A stretch of 64,000 bases of DNA, taken from contig NZ_JAABOQ010000004.1 of NCBI RefSeq assembly GCF_010671565.1, forward strand, positions 1-64,000, given 5' to 3'. Below are positions 9,744-21,002 of this stretch, piece by piece; position 1 is the stretch's first letter; each line of letters opens with the position of its first letter. Both the position numbers and the translations under genes were made by a program. Source of the DNA: Spongiivirga citrea. GTDB taxonomy: Bacteria; Bacteroidota; Bacteroidia; Flavobacteriales; Flavobacteriaceae. The notes under the pieces were generated by a model. That model had not been told where the DNA came from and did no database searches. It worked only from the letters and a program-made list of their open reading frames with translations.

Positions 9744-10766
9744 ATGAAAAACACTGTATTCGTCCTTATTTTGGCAATTGCCATCTCTCTTGGTTCATGC
9801 ACCTCTAAAAAAGAATCTCCCAAAAATCCTCCAATAGTTGAGGAAAGCACTCCCTTAAAAATTGACCATACATTAACAACAGAAAATACCCATAACAAAT
9901 TCAGCAGCACCATTAAACCAGTAATTACGGTAGCGTCGGGAGCAGTTATTGAAGCATATACCAAAGAAGCCAGCGACGGACAGGTTTCTCCAAATTCTAC
10001 CATCAGCGCATTAGATTCCTTAGATTTCGAACCCATACATCCATTAACCGGACCCGTCTATGTCGAAAATGCACAACCAGGTGATGTTCTTAAAGTGACT
10101 CTTCATAAAATAACATTAGGCGATTGGGGATGGAATGCTATTTTACCAGGCTTTGGTTTTCTATCGGAGACCTTGAACGTAAAATATTTGAAGCTTTATG
10201 AATTAGGTGAAAATCGTCGTACTGTGACCTTTAAAGATGGAATGGAACTTGAGCTAAACCCCTTTCCAGGTGTTATGGGCGTGGCACCTGATACTACGGA
10301 GCTACTGAATACCATACCGCCGCGGGCCAATGGTGGCAATATGGACGACCCTAATATGAGCGAAGGCACCGTACTCTATTTTCCTGTTTTTGTAGAAGGT
10401 GGATTATTCTCTATTGGTGATGGACATGCGGTACAAGGTTTAGGCGAAGTATGTGGTACCGCTATAGAATGCCCGTTGCGCATCGTATATGAGATAGAAC
10501 TCATTAAAGGCAAAACGCTTTCCGAGCCGCAATATGAAACAGCCGAATACTATGCCACAACCGGTTTTGCTCCCACAATAGACGAAGCGGCAAAAAAAGC
10601 CACCCTTTTTATGATAAATTACCTAAAAAATGAGCATGGTCTCACCACCGAGGAAGCTTATGCATTATGTTCCCTTGCAGGAGATCTTCAGATTGCAGAA
10701 GTAGTCGATTTGCCCAATATGTTAGTTACCATGCATATGCCAAAATCAGTATTGAAAGCGAATTAG
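9744..10766 (+). CDS. Acetamidase/formamidase family lipoprotein
   Basis: A 340-residue FmdA/AmdA-family protein with a lipoprotein signal peptide; the lipobox SLGSC puts the modified Cys at position 19. The mature domain has family landmarks such as VYVENAQPGDVLKV, the FPGVMGVAP segment and the SIGDGHAVQGLGEVCGTAIE block. Family members hydrolyse small amides to ammonia, and surface or periplasmic location is inferred from the lipobox. The 268 bases upstream hold no gene. A small exported protein follows within 55 bases and may be co-transcribed. Confidence 0.87.
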   Translation: MKNTVFVLILAIAISLGSCTSKKESPKNPPIVEESTPLKIDHTLTTENTHNKFSSTIKPVITVASGAVIEAYTKEASDGQVSPNSTISALDSLDFEPIHPLTGPVYVENAQPGDVLKVTLHKITLGDWGWNAILPGFGFLSETLNVKYLKLYELGENRRTVTFKDGMELELNPFPGVMGVAPDTTELLNTIPPRANGGNMDDPNMSEGTVLYFPVFVEGGLFSIGDGHAVQGLGEVCGTAIECPLRIVYEIELIKGKTLSEPQYETAEYYATTGFAPTIDEAAKKATLFMINYLKNEHGLTTEEAYALCSLAGDLQIAEVVDLPNMLVTMHMPKSVLKAN

Positions 10767-10818
10767 AAGTAATATGATAAATTTTTTCTACTATATTCAT
10801 AACACTAAACTATTAGCA

Positions 10819-11529
10819 ATGAAAAATTTAATCTTTTTGACTTTAACGTTACTAATGACTTTTAGTATCAATGCGCAAGGTTTTATAGGCGCATGGGAAG
10901 GCACTCATACTACAGATTCGGGGCAAGAAATCAAAACAGTTGTTATTTTTTCAAGTAAATATCAGGTAACGACTCAGTACGATGCTAAAACCGGTGAATT
11001 TGTAATGACCAATGGTGGTACTTGGGAGCTAGCCGGAGACACGATGACCGAAACTATCGAATTTGACACTAAAAACCCTGAACGTGTCGGAACAGAAGTC
11101 AGTTTTAAAGTATTCATCAAAGATTCTATAATGGGGATCGTGGGTAGTGAACAAAAATTGAAAAGAATTGATGACGGTAGTCCTGGAAAATTACAAGGTG
11201 CTTGGTTAATGTCTGGTCGAATTCGAAATGGTAAAACGCAACAGCGAGATACGAACAGGCCAAGGAAAACCATGAAGATATTATCTGGTAGTCGTTTTCA
11301 ATGGATAGCGTACAATACAGAAACCAAACAGTTTATGGCCACTTGTGGCGGTTCCTACACTACAGTAGATGGTAAATACACCGAAAACCTAGAATTCTTT
11401 TCTAGGGATAATGCTAAAGTCGGTTTGCAACTTCAGTTCGATTATAAGTTGGTCGATGGTAAATGGCATCATTCAGGCTTGTCAAGTAAAGGTGATCCTA
11501 TTTACGAAATATGGAGTCAACGAGAGTAA
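10819..11529 (+). CDS. Exported two-repeat protein of unknown function
   Basis: Start chosen at 10819 because it begins a proper signal peptide (KNLIFLTLTLLMTFSINAQ). An earlier in-frame ATG at 10774 would add 15 non-signal residues. The 236-residue product appears to be two related halves, each opening with GAW and containing a Y-x-x-x-T-x-x-F-x-x-x-x-G-G turn (around mature residues 22-95 and 120-225). The halves look like beta-barrel, lipocalin-like modules, an inference from pattern only. I do not recognise a function. It lies between the acetamidase-like gene and a DUF6090 gene on the same strand. Confidence 0.65.
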   Translation: MKNLIFLTLTLLMTFSINAQGFIGAWEGTHTTDSGQEIKTVVIFSSKYQVTTQYDAKTGEFVMTNGGTWELAGDTMTETIEFDTKNPERVGTEVSFKVFIKDSIMGIVGSEQKLKRIDDGSPGKLQGAWLMSGRIRNGKTQQRDTNRPRKTMKILSGSRFQWIAYNTETKQFMATCGGSYTTVDGKYTENLEFFSRDNAKVGLQLQFDYKLVDGKWHHSGLSSKGDPIYEIWSQRE

Positions 11530-11573
11530 CAAAACTAAATATAAGGTTCACTTAAGAAAGTAAATTGAAGGCT

Positions 11574-12311
11574 ATGGTCAAAATTTTTAGGCGGATTAGA
11601 CAACAACTACTTTCTGAAGGAAAAGCAAGTAGATATTTCCTTTATGCCATTGGCGAAATTGTACTAGTAGTTATTGGTATTCTTATTGCGTTACAGATCA
11701 ATAATTACAGTCAGCTTCAAAAGGAGCGAAATCTTGAACGTTCGTTACTTAACAGTTTGTCAAGCGATGTCAATTTAGATGTTTTACAAATTGAGGGCAA
11801 CACGCGACAATCAAATGAAAGGTTATCTAGACTAGATAGTTTGATTCAAACTCTTGGAGCTGCACAGGAAATTAATATTACCGATTTTATTAGAAGTAGC
11901 TATGACTTCGTTATTGATAACTATTTTAAATGTAACAGTGGTGTTTTTGACGAAGCGGTCTCCTCTGGCAAAATGAGTTATATACAAAACGAAAAGCTAC
12001 GTCAAAACATCTTCGATTATTATCGTACTGCAAAAGACAGCTACACAGACGGTACCACAAGACAAATTACTGATGAAGTCATTACACCACTCATGGTGGA
12101 ATCCCTATTCCTAAATCGAGAAGGGTTTTCTATTCTTGCAATGGATGTTCAACATATTTCCTCCTTAAATGAGCTAAATCTAGAAAGCTTAAAAGAAAAT
12201 AAAGATTTCTGGAAAATGGTGATGCTCAAGTTTGGAGGTAATCAAGAACAAATGATTCGTTGGGGAGTAATGAAAAAACAAGATCGATCAAGAGTTAGAA
12301 AAGCTAAATAG
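11574..12311 (+). CDS. DUF6090 family membrane protein
   Basis: A 245-residue protein with the typical DUF6090 N-terminus: a basic amphipathic stretch (VKIFRRIRQQLLSEGK) followed by one transmembrane helix (about residues 22-44, YAIGEIVLVVIGILIALQIN). A mainly helical soluble domain follows. An upstream TTG at 11565 is possible, but the ATG at 11574 fits the family start. The family is abundant and often in several copies in marine Flavobacteriia; its function is unknown. The 168 bases after it contain no gene. Confidence 0.8.
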   Translation: MVKIFRRIRQQLLSEGKASRYFLYAIGEIVLVVIGILIALQINNYSQLQKERNLERSLLNSLSSDVNLDVLQIEGNTRQSNERLSRLDSLIQTLGAAQEINITDFIRSSYDFVIDNYFKCNSGVFDEAVSSGKMSYIQNEKLRQNIFDYYRTAKDSYTDGTTRQITDEVITPLMVESLFLNREGFSILAMDVQHISSLNELNLESLKENKDFWKMVMLKFGGNQEQMIRWGVMKKQDRSRVRKAK

Positions 12312-12479
12312 AGATTAATTTTTTTGGTCGCATTCGCCAAAACCTAATTATAAAAACCAGTATAACAAACAGGTAGAGAAGCCATCAGTTCCCTTGACAA
12401 AGTGATTTCTCCTCCAATTAACGCTTTAATTTGTTTATATAAAATAGCTTATATTTAAAATAGTACATACCAACAAAAC

Positions 12480-14120
12480 ATGACGAAGTTCAATTCTATT
12501 CTAGATGCATTCACGCACTGGGAAACAACAACGGCTGACGCTATTTTTTTAAATCAACCAGTAAACGGAAAGAACGTACCCTATTCGTTTTACAAAGCTG
12601 GACAGGAAGCAAGAAAAATAGCAGCCAGACTTCAATCTTACAATCTACCCGAAAAAAGCCATATTGCTCTTTTATCCAAAAACTGTGCGCATTGGATGAT
12701 TAGTGACATCGCCATTATGATGGCAGGCTACGTTTCTGTACCTATTTATCCAACACTAAATGCCGAGTCCGTAAATCAGATTTTAGTACACAGTGATGCA
12801 CGTGCCATTATCATTGGTAAGTTAGATAATTATGAAGCCCAGCGCTCTGGTATTCCTGATATACACAAAATAAGTATAGAGCTCTATAACAATAACGAGG
12901 GTGAAAGTTGGGAGCAAATAGTTGATACTACAGCGCCTCTTATTAAAACAAACGAGGCAAAAAAAGACGATTTACTAACCATAATATACACCTCTGGTAC
13001 CACTGGAACTCCAAAAGGCGTAATGCATAGCGTAGGAAATTTTATTGAAAGTGTCACAACGCTAGCTGACTTTTTTAATATTCCTAAACAAGCAAAACAA
13101 TTTTCATACTTACCATCCGCACATATTGCCGAACGTATTGGTGGCCTGGTAGGAGTCATAAATGGTGCTAATATATTTTTCCCTGAAAGCCTAGAAACTT
13201 TTGCTTCGGATTTAGCAAAAACACAACCAGATACTTTTGGCTCCGTTCCGAGGATACTTGATAAATTTCAAGAGAAAATACTGGAAAAAATTCCACAAAA
13301 AAAGTTGAGCAGGCTTCTAAAAATTCCGGTGATAAATACTATTGTAAAAAACAAGCTGAAGGAAAAACTTGGTCTCAAAAATGCAAAAACAATTATTTGT
13401 GGAGCCGCTCCCGTTGCAGCTAGCACAATTAAATGGTATAAAAAAATTGGTCTAGATATTTTGCAGATGTACGGCATGACCGAAGATTGTATTGTATCGC
13501 ACGCCAACCTACATCACGCTAATAAAATTGGTAGTGCAGGAAAAGCGCTTCCCGGAGTAACAAGAAAATTATCTGCAGAAGGCGAGATACTTATAAAAAA
13601 TAACTGTTTAATGAAGGGCTATTATAAATCTCCTGAACTCACTGCGGAAGTCTTTACAGAGGATGGATTTATCAGAACAGGGGATATTGGAGAGTTTGAT
13701 CATGACGGGTTTTTAAACATCACCGGAAGGGCAAAAGACAAATTTAAAACAGATAAAGGTAAATACATTTCACCTGCGACTATTGAAAAATTGCTTACTG
13801 GAAACCCTAATGTCGAAATGCGTTGTGTTGTAGGTACAGGTATCCCACAGCCTATTTTACTAGTTACATTATCTGAGACTGGTAGGAAACAAGATAGAGT
13901 TGGGTTGTCAAAGAGCCTTTTGGATGACATTAGTAGTGTGAATCCAATACTGGAAAAGCATGAAAGAATACAAAAAATCATTGTTATGAAAGAGGATTGG
14001 ACGGTAGACAACGGATTGGTCACTCCCTCGCTTAAAATTAAACGTAATGCAATAGAAAAAATACACGAACCTTATTATAAACAGTGGTTTGAAAAAGAAG
14101 AAGCGGTACTATTTGAGTAA
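12480..14120 (+). CDS. AMP-binding acyl-CoA synthetase/ligase
   Basis: A 546-residue member of the ANL adenylate-forming superfamily, long-chain acyl-CoA synthetase branch. The P-loop motif [14 protein letters not shown] lies near residues 163-176. The adenylate motif QMYGMTED and the [25 protein letters not shown] hinge follow. It activates a carboxylic acid with ATP and loads it onto CoA. It is a little shorter than the roughly 590-residue relatives, with the C-terminal lid compact. It has no membrane segment. A sortilin-like gene starts 38 bases downstream. Confidence 0.88.
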   Translation: MTKFNSILDAFTHWETTTADAIFLNQPVNGKNVPYSFYKAGQEARKIAARLQSYNLPEKSHIALLSKNCAHWMISDIAIMMAGYVSVPIYPTLNAESVNQILVHSDARAIIIGKLDNYEAQRSGIPDIHKISIELYNNNEGESWEQIVDTTAPLIKTNEAKKDDLLTIIYTSGTTGTPKGVMHSVGNFIESVTTLADFFNIPKQAKQFSYLPSAHIAERIGGLVGVINGANIFFPESLETFASDLAKTQPDTFGSVPRILDKFQEKILEKIPQKKLSRLLKIPVINTIVKNKLKEKLGLKNAKTIICGAAPVAASTIKWYKKIGLDILQMYGMTEDCIVSHANLHHANKIGSAGKALPGVTRKLSAEGEILIKNNCLMKGYYKSPELTAEVFTEDGFIRTGDIGEFDHDGFLNITGRAKDKFKTDKGKYISPATIEKLLTGNPNVEMRCVVGTGIPQPILLVTLSETGRKQDRVGLSKSLLDDISSVNPILEKHERIQKIIVMKEDWTVDNGLVTPSLKIKRNAIEKIHEPYYKQWFEKEEAVLFE

Positions 14121-14158
14121 ACAGCATATACAAAACCAAACCAACCAAATACCACCAA

Positions 14159-17100
14159 ATGAAATTTCTAAAACTAGTAGTTATTGCTCTGATCTTATTC
14201 AGCAGTAATACAAATGCTCAAAAGAAACGTAAAAAACAAAAAGCCATATCAGGAATTGTTTTAACTGATAGCTTATTCCACGGATTAAAATGGAGAAATA
14301 TAGGTCCGTTTCGTGGTGGTCGAAGTGTAGCCTCATCGGGAGTAATCGGTCAACCCCTCACCTATTATATGGGATCAACTGGAGGTGGTGTATGGAAAAC
14401 TACTGATGCGGGAATTAGCTGGAAAAATATTTCGGACGACTTCTTTAAAACAGGAACAGTCGGGGCCATCGCTGTTGCCGAAAGTGATCCTAATATTGTG
14501 GTAGTAGGAATGGGAGAACATGCAGCTAGAGGTGTTATGACTTCTATGGGCGATGGTGTATATAAATCGATGGATGCTGGTAAAACTTGGAAACATATTG
14601 GGTTAGAAAAGTCTAGACATATATCCGATGTGGTGATTCATCCTTCGAATCCAGATATCATCTATATAACAGCGCAAGGCGCCCAATACGGTCCGTCAAA
14701 CGAACGAGGGGTTTACCGTACTACCGATGGTGGAAAAAATTGGTCTAAAGTCTTATCAGTAGATCAAAATACCGGTGCTTCTTCCCTATCGATGGATATG
14801 AATAACCCTAGAATATTATATGCCGCTATGTGGCAGCACCGCCGCTATCCTTGGATCATGGAAAGTGGTGGTAAAAATTCTGGTTTGTATAAATCTACCG
14901 ATGGTGGTGTTACCTGGGAGAAATTAAAAAAAGGATTACCTAAGGAATTCGGAAAAGCTGGGATTTCGGTCTCAAGAGCAAATTCCGAACGGGTTTTTGC
15001 AGTTATCGAAGCTGAAGGAGAAAAAGGCGGTGTATATCGATCTGATGATGCTGGAGAAAGTTGGAAACAGATCAATAAAAATCGAGTAAATATTGCCCGT
15101 TCTTGGTACTATATGGAAATATTTGCCGATCCTCAAAATGAGAATGTCGTGTATGTATTAAATGCACCTGTAATGAAAAGTATTGACGGTGGAAAGAGCT
15201 TTTCTAACATTCCAGTGCCACATGGCGATAACCATCATTTATGGATCAATCCGACCGATAACACCAACCTCATCAACTCTAACGACGGCGGAGCCAATAT
15301 CTCATTTAACAGCGGAAAAAGCTGGAGTACGCAACAAAATCAACCTACGGCTCAGTTCTATCGCGTGATTACTGATAATCAAGTCCCATATTACGTATAT
15401 GGAGGACAGCAGGATAACTCTACCATGGCAATTGCTAGTCGCACAAAAGATGGCGGTATCGATTGGAAAGATTGGTATGCAGTAGCTGGTGGTGAAAGTG
15501 CATTTATCGTATTCGATCCAGATAATCCGACGACGGTTTATGGTGGCACCTATCAAGGGAACATCAGTAAATGGACGAAGGGTTCACAAGAACAGAAACC
15601 GATCAAACAATATCCAGAACTAGGATTGAGTATCGCTCCTAAAGATTCAAAATATCGCTACAACTGGAATGCGCCTATCATAAGCTCCCCTCATGATAGA
15701 AATACAATTTACCACGCCGGGAATATGGTGTTTAAAACTACTGATGGTGGATTAAGTTGGGAGACTGTAAGTCCGGATCTTACTAAAAACGAAAAAGAAA
15801 AACATGGTCCAGGTGGAGGCCCATACACCAATGAAGCCGCAGGAGGTGAAAATTACAATACCATAACCGCACTAGTAGAATCTAATCATGAAAAAGGTGT
15901 TTTGTACGCTGGTACGGATGATGGCTTGCTGCACGTTACAAAAAATGGAGGCCAAAACTGGAGTAACATCACCCCAAAAGGCATTCCTGATGGTATAATT
16001 AATAGTATTGATATTTCTGAACAAGATCCTGCAACGGCTTATGTTGTAATTATGCGATATAAATCAATGGATCTTAGTTCGCATATTTTTAAAACCAACG
16101 ATTATGGAAAGTCTTGGAAGAAAATAGTTAGTGGATTGAACGATCCTAACGGATTTACTCGAGTCGTTCGAGCTGACAAGAAAAAGAAAGGTCTACTCTA
16201 CGCGGGTACAGAAGTTGGCTTGTATGTATCTACTAATGATGGCGACGATTGGCAAAAACTAGCATTAAACCTTCCTACAGTCCCCATAAACGATCTTATT
16301 ATTCAAGATAACGACTTAGTTGCTGCAACATCCGGAAGAGGGTTTTGGATTTTAGATGATCTTGGAACGTTGCAACAAATGACTACAAGTCAAGCCGAAT
16401 TTAAAATCTTCAAACCGAAGAATTCATATCGCATTTTTGGTGGAAATTCGAAGGGCATTGGGCAAGGTCAAAACCCTAAAAGCGGTGTCACCTTCGATTA
16501 CTATCTTCCTAAAAAACTAGATTCTTTGGAATTAAAGCTGGAAGTACTCCAAGGTAATGAGCTAATAAGGACCTATAGCAGTAAAAAACCTAAAGATTTT
16601 AAGTCATGGCCAGGTGGACCTTCGAAGCCAGAAGTACTTCCCGCAAAACAAGGCTATAATCGCTTTACATGGAATTTTTCGAGGGAGGCACTACCAGCCG
16701 TAAATAAAGTATTTGTATTCGGCGGCTTAGGCGGGTCATCAGTAGGACCAGGTGCGTATACCTTAAGGTTAACATTGGATGACGAGGTTCAAGAGACTAC
16801 AGCCACCATTTTGGCGGATCCATCTATCAACGCATCACAAGCCGACTATGACGAGCAACAAAAAATGCTATCGACCATAGCTTCTATCATCAAGGAAATG
16901 CATGAGTCTGTCAACACAATGCTATCTGCCAAATCACAATTAAAACAGTATGCAAAATTGCTAAAGGAGAATGAGGAAGCAAAAGAGTTGTTAGATCAAG
17001 GGAAATCACTTATGAAACGAATCTCAACTTGGGAGGAAAATCTAATTCAACCCAAACAAAAGACTTTTCAGGATGTTATTAATTTTAATAATAAGCTGAA

Positions 17101-17302
17101 TGCCCAGTTAATCAATTTATCAGGGTATATCGACTCAGCACACCCGAAAGTAACAGCCGGCGCTAAAGAACGTTTACAAGATCTATTAAAAGATTGGAAG
17201 GGTTATAAGACCGAAAGAGATGCAATCATCAATAATGAAATGAATACGTATAATACCAAGTTTAAGGCTTTAGACATACCCGCACTAATCTTAGAAGACT
17301 AA
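14159..17302 (+). CDS. Exported sortilin-like (VPS10/BNR) beta-propeller protein
   Basis: A 1047-residue secreted protein with a signal peptide (about residues 1-20, ending NTNAQ). Repeated BNR/Asp-box motifs (S/T-x-D-x-G-x-x-W, such as [20 protein letters not shown] and [10 protein letters not shown]) run to about residue 740 and predict a large beta-propeller of the sortilin/VPS10 type. The last 250 residues include a coiled-coil-like helical part (about 895-1000). Such proteins in Bacteroidota are often annotated as glycosyl hydrolases, but I see no catalytic signature, and binding or peptidase-associated roles are equally possible. It overlaps the convergent ATP-grasp gene by four bases. 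Confidence 0.82.
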   Translation: MKFLKLVVIALILFSSNTNAQKKRKKQKAISGIVLTDSLFHGLKWRNIGPFRGGRSVASSGVIGQPLTYYMGSTGGGVWKTTDAGISWKNISDDFFKTGTVGAIAVAESDPNIVVVGMGEHAARGVMTSMGDGVYKSMDAGKTWKHIGLEKSRHISDVVIHPSNPDIIYITAQGAQYGPSNERGVYRTTDGGKNWSKVLSVDQNTGASSLSMDMNNPRILYAAMWQHRRYPWIMESGGKNSGLYKSTDGGVTWEKLKKGLPKEFGKAGISVSRANSERVFAVIEAEGEKGGVYRSDDAGESWKQINKNRVNIARSWYYMEIFADPQNENVVYVLNAPVMKSIDGGKSFSNIPVPHGDNHHLWINPTDNTNLINSNDGGANISFNSGKSWSTQQNQPTAQFYRVITDNQVPYYVYGGQQDNSTMAIASRTKDGGIDWKDWYAVAGGESAFIVFDPDNPTTVYGGTYQGNISKWTKGSQEQKPIKQYPELGLSIAPKDSKYRYNWNAPIISSPHDRNTIYHAGNMVFKTTDGGLSWETVSPDLTKNEKEKHGPGGGPYTNEAAGGENYNTITALVESNHEKGVLYAGTDDGLLHVTKNGGQNWSNITPKGIPDGIINSIDISEQDPATAYVVIMRYKSMDLSSHIFKTNDYGKSWKKIVSGLNDPNGFTRVVRADKKKKGLLYAGTEVGLYVSTNDGDDWQKLALNLPTVPINDLIIQDNDLVAATSGRGFWILDDLGTLQQMTTSQAEFKIFKPKNSYRIFGGNSKGIGQGQNPKSGVTFDYYLPKKLDSLELKLEVLQGNELIRTYSSKKPKDFKSWPGGPSKPEVLPAKQGYNRFTWNFSREALPAVNKVFVFGGLGGSSVGPGAYTLRLTLDDEVQETTATILADPSINASQADYDEQQKMLSTIASIIKEMHESVNTMLSAKSQLKQYAKLLKENEEAKELLDQGKSLMKRISTWEENLIQPKQKTFQDVINFNNKLNAQLINLSGYIDSAHPKVTAGAKERLQDLLKDWKGYKTERDAIINNEMNTYNTKFKALDIPALILED

Positions 17303-18189
17303 ATATACCGTAATATACCATCCGCAAAGTCTTCAGCGCTTTGCGGATTATTACGAACCCATAATTCAGGCTCAACAATTTCGAGCTCGCCAAGCAGAAT
17401 GTTACCATCAGAATCCCAAAGAATATCAGCTCTTCCATAAGCTGGCATTTCTGAACATGCCTTAAAACAGGCCTCGGCAAATGCTATTTCTTCATTGGTT
17501 GGATTGTAGTTATGTACCGTCCCTCCAAAATCGTCTTGCACTCGATAATCACCAGTCTTGACCTTTTTTAAAATAGCATGGGTATATTTTCCATTAAAAA
17601 CCATTAAGGAAGCTTCACCTTTTGTTGCAATTGTCTCAATAAAAGGCTGTACCAACATATCACGCTCACCAACCAATTTTTCAAAAACAGCTTCATAAGT
17701 GTCTCTTTCTCCTTCAATAACCTTATACGTATGAAAAGCTGTACCAGATATAGCCGGTTTGATAATTACATTTTTCCAATTCATTTCTTGGCAAACATTC
17801 TGTAAAGTTCGATGTGATCCATTATCAACAAATACAGTTGGGACGATTGCAATTCCTTTTTGACTTAGATCCTGTAAGTAGTGTTTATCAACATTCCAAG
17901 ATATCAGCGATTTCGGATTGCAAAGCTTAGTTTGCTTACTTACTTCTTCAAGCCAAGGTTTAAATTCTTCAAAACGTTCAAAATAATCCCATATGGTTCT
18001 AAAAACAATGGCTTTTGTTTGACTGAAATCGTAATCTGGATTATCCCAATTGGTAATTTCAACACTTAGCCCTCTTCTTTCCAATGCCTCTCTTAATAAT
18101 CGGCGCTCTTCGAGTATATTCTTAATTAAAACATTATTTACTTCAGGTTGTACATACTTTTTTTCGGTCAGAATAGTAATATCTGTCAT
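17299..18189 (-). CDS. ATP-grasp domain protein
   Basis: A 296-residue protein of the ATP-grasp fold (glutathione synthetase/RimK-like). A central [17 protein letters not shown] segment (about 145-160) holds the lysine-containing ATP-binding strand. [21 protein letters not shown] follows, and the C-terminal [24 protein letters not shown] carries the metal-binding acidic residues. These enzymes join a carboxylate to an amine or thiol through an acyl-phosphate. The partner substrates are unknown. Its end overlaps the convergent sortilin-like gene by four bases. No amino-acid-ligase neighbours give context. Confidence 0.83.
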   Translation of the reverse strand: MTDITILTEKKYVQPEVNNVLIKNILEERRLLREALERRGLSVEITNWDNPDYDFSQTKAIVFRTIWDYFERFEEFKPWLEEVSKQTKLCNPKSLISWNVDKHYLQDLSQKGIAIVPTVFVDNGSHRTLQNVCQEMNWKNVIIKPAISGTAFHTYKVIEGERDTYEAVFEKLVGERDMLVQPFIETIATKGEASLMVFNGKYTHAILKKVKTGDYRVQDDFGGTVHNYNPTNEEIAFAEACFKACSEMPAYGRADILWDSDGNILLGELEIVEPELWVRNNPQSAEDFADGILRYI

Positions 18190-18333
18190 TAGCGCGGTTA
18201 TATTTAGCGATTAAAATTAGAAAGTCTTAAATAAAGGAACAAGGAAAAATTAAAATGATAGGTGAATACGGTATGCGTACTGTTCTGGCTGTTAAAACTT
18301 CCTTAAATGAAATAACGCCCTTGCTATTCTCTT

Positions 18334-18341
18334 TATATTTG
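18334..18341 (+). promoter_or_regulatory. -7 element of the PIG-L / symporter operon
   Basis: TATATTTG is a perfect TAnnTTTG box 22 bases upstream of the PIG-L ATG. No properly spaced TTTG was found upstream. Confidence 0.45.
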
Positions 18342-18363
18342 GAAGCACGCTAACCAAATTTAA

Positions 18364-20883
18364 ATGATGCGAAAAATTGTTTTGGCCCTTGCTTTAGTGG
18401 CATTTTTAAAGGTCAATGCCCAGCAACCAAAAAGATACAATCCAAGCGAAATATATGAGGCCGTAAAAAAATTGAACTTTTTAGGTTCTGCTCTATACAT
18501 CGCTGCTCATCCAGATGATGAGAATACCCGACTTATTTCATACTTATCAAATAATGTAAAGGCTCGTACAGCCTATCTATCACTTACTAGAGGTGATGGA
18601 GGTCAAAACCTAATCGGCACAGAAATACGGGAGCTCTTGGGAGTAATGCGTACTCAGGAGTTACTAGGAGCACGATCGGTAGATGGAGGTGAACAACTAT
18701 TCACCCGAGCCAATGATTTTGGCTATTCTAAACATCCAGATGAAACCTTATCTATTTGGAATAAGGAAGAAGTACTAGGAGATGTTGTTCGTGCTATTAG
18801 AAAGTTTAAACCCGATGTAATTGTAAACCGGTTTAATCACAGGACCCCCGGGACTACTCATGGTCATCACACCTCATCCGCCATGTTAAGCGTTGAAGCT
18901 TTTGATTTAGTTGGTGACAAAACAAAATTCAAAGAGCAGCTCAATACCTTAGAAACATGGCAACCAAGAAGGCTGTTTTTTAATACCTCATGGTGGTTTT
19001 ATGGGAGTCAAGAAAAATTTGCTAAGGCTGACAAGTCGAATATGCTGAATGTCGACGTAGGAGCATACTACCCTTCTTTTGGATTATCGAATAATGAGAT
19101 CGCTTCTATAGCAAGTAGTCAGCACTTATGCCAAGGCTTCGGTAGATTGACTACAAGAGGCAGTCAAAATGAATATATAGAATTATTAAAAGGTGATTTA
19201 CCTAAGGATAAAGACAACATATTTGATGGAATTGATACTAGCTGGAATCGTGTAAAGGGTGGTAAAAAAGTTGGAGCAATTCTAGAAAAAATAGAAGCAA
19301 ATTTCAATTTTAGAAATCCCACTATTCATCTTGATGAATTAGCAAAAGCCTTTCAACTTATAAATACGTTAGAAGATGATCACTGGAAGGAAATCAAATT
19401 AAAAGAGATCACAACCATTATTAGTGCGTGTGCTGGTCTTTATCTTGAGGCATCTACAAGTGAATCTGCTGTTACCCCAGGAAGTTTAGTCGATCTTAAT
19501 ATCGAAGCTATTAACAGAAGCAGTGTAGATATTACAATTGAGAACATTGATTTTCCACCATTAAAATCGACAATTGATAACCCGACGAAATTAATTTATA
19601 ACGAACGGCAAAACATCAAAAAGAAGATTGCAATTCCGCTTGAAACAAAATATACCAGTCCATATTGGTTAATGAAAGAAGGCACTAATGGAATGTATCA
19701 AGTAGACAATAAAGAATTAATTGGAAAACCTGAAACCCCACGTTTTCTTCATGTCAATTTTGATCTGTCTATAAATGGAACTAAAGTGACAATTACGCGC
19801 CCGGTAGTCTATCGTTACTCGAAACCAGATAAAGGTGAGTTATACAAGCCTTTTGAAATATTGCCAGAAGTAACGGCCTCTTTCAAATATCCTGTTATCA
19901 TATTTGACGGCAAGAGTACTCAAGATGTTCAACTTACTATCCGGGCAGGAAAAGACGGTTTACAAGGAAAAGCTTCATTGACCTATCCTAAAGGTTGGAC
20001 AATTTCTCCTCGTGAAATCCCATTTGAGATAAAACAAAAAGGCGATGTTGCCAATGTGATGTTTAAGGTGACACCACCAAAAACCGAAAGTGTTGGTACT
20101 ATTTCTCCAAAAATAGAAGTCAAAGGAATAATGTATAACCGTCAGCTTGTTGAAATTGACTACGACCATATTCCATTTCAATCTGTCTTACTTCCTGCCA
20201 AAACAAAAGTGGTGAATGTAGCTATACAGAAAAATGGGACTAATATTGCTTATATCGCGGGTGCTGGTGATGTAATTCCTGAAAGCCTTAGACAAATAGG
20301 TTATAATGTTACGGTAATTCCGACCGAGAAAATATCTGAAAATACCTTAGTCGATTTTGACGCAGTGGTATTAGGAATTCGTGCTTACAATGTGGTTGAA
20401 GATTTAAAATTTAAACAACGTTTTCTACTAGATTTTGTAAAAAATGGTGGAAATATGATCGTACAATATAACACGGCAGGACGTCGTGGTGTTGATGTCA
20501 TGGCTCCTTATGAGTTGAAAATGTCAAGAGATCGCGTGACTGATGAAACTGCGGATGTACGCATTTTAAACGCGGATCATGCTGTAATGAACTTTCCAAA
20601 TAGCATTACTAAAAATGATTTTGATGGTTGGGTGCAAGAGCGCGGATTATACTTTCCAAGAGCATGGGATGATAGCTACACTCCTATACTATCAATGAAC
20701 GATAAAGGAGAAACTGCCAAAGACGGTAGTCTATTAATTGCCAAATACGGCGAAGGACATTATATCTATACAGGCCTTAGTTTCTTTAGAGAATTACCTG
20801 CTGGAGTGCCTGGAGCTTATAAACTCTTTGCTAATATGCTATCACTAGGTAAAGGGCCACAATCATCAAAAATAAAAGGATAA
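18364..20883 (+). CDS. PIG-L family deacetylase, exported, multidomain
   Basis: An 839-residue exported protein (signal peptide about 1-19, ending VNAQ). The N-terminal domain carries the PIG-L zinc motif AHPDDEN (near residues 45-51) and a downstream THGHHTSS histidine segment. PIG-L enzymes remove acetyl groups from N-acetylglucosaminyl or related substrates. The middle part is beta-rich. The C-terminal 200 residues (around LGIRAYNVVEDLKFKQRFLLDFVKNGG) resemble a GATase-like domain. The stop TAA shares its last base with the ATG of a 39-residue membrane protein, and that gene in turn overlaps a symporter gene, so the three form a coupled operon. Confidence 0.87.
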   Translation: MMRKIVLALALVAFLKVNAQQPKRYNPSEIYEAVKKLNFLGSALYIAAHPDDENTRLISYLSNNVKARTAYLSLTRGDGGQNLIGTEIRELLGVMRTQELLGARSVDGGEQLFTRANDFGYSKHPDETLSIWNKEEVLGDVVRAIRKFKPDVIVNRFNHRTPGTTHGHHTSSAMLSVEAFDLVGDKTKFKEQLNTLETWQPRRLFFNTSWWFYGSQEKFAKADKSNMLNVDVGAYYPSFGLSNNEIASIASSQHLCQGFGRLTTRGSQNEYIELLKGDLPKDKDNIFDGIDTSWNRVKGGKKVGAILEKIEANFNFRNPTIHLDELAKAFQLINTLEDDHWKEIKLKEITTIISACAGLYLEASTSESAVTPGSLVDLNIEAINRSSVDITIENIDFPPLKSTIDNPTKLIYNERQNIKKKIAIPLETKYTSPYWLMKEGTNGMYQVDNKELIGKPETPRFLHVNFDLSINGTKVTITRPVVYRYSKPDKGELYKPFEILPEVTASFKYPVIIFDGKSTQDVQLTIRAGKDGLQGKASLTYPKGWTISPREIPFEIKQKGDVANVMFKVTPPKTESVGTISPKIEVKGIMYNRQLVEIDYDHIPFQSVLLPAKTKVVNVAIQKNGTNIAYIAGAGDVIPESLRQIGYNVTVIPTEKISENTLVDFDAVVLGIRAYNVVEDLKFKQRFLLDFVKNGGNMIVQYNTAGRRGVDVMAPYELKMSRDRVTDETADVRILNADHAVMNFPNSITKNDFDGWVQERGLYFPRAWDDSYTPILSMNDKGETAKDGSLLIAKYGEGHYIYTGLSFFRELPAGVPGAYKLFANMLSLGKGPQSSKIKG

Positions 20884-21002
20884 TGGAAGATGCTAACAAA
20901 CCACCTTTTTTAGGAAGCTGGAAAAATATTTACATAGCCGTTTTGGTTTTCCAGCTCATTTTAGTTGTCTTTTTTATCTATCTAACTAACATTTACGCTT
21001 AA
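20883..21002 (+). CDS. 39-residue single-span membrane microprotein
   Basis: A short frame with ATG at 20883 and TAA at 21000-21002 encodes 39 residues. It has a hydrophilic start (MEDANKPPFLGSWKN) followed by one hydrophobic helix (about 16-35) and a short polar tail. The case for it being real is architectural: its ATG overlaps the PIG-L stop by one base (TAATG) and its own stop overlaps the symporter ATG in the same TAATG manner. It could be a small accessory subunit of the symporter, by analogy with other microproteins beside transporters. This role is inference. Confidence 0.72.
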   Translation: MEDANKPPFLGSWKNIYIAVLVFQLILVVFFIYLTNIYA

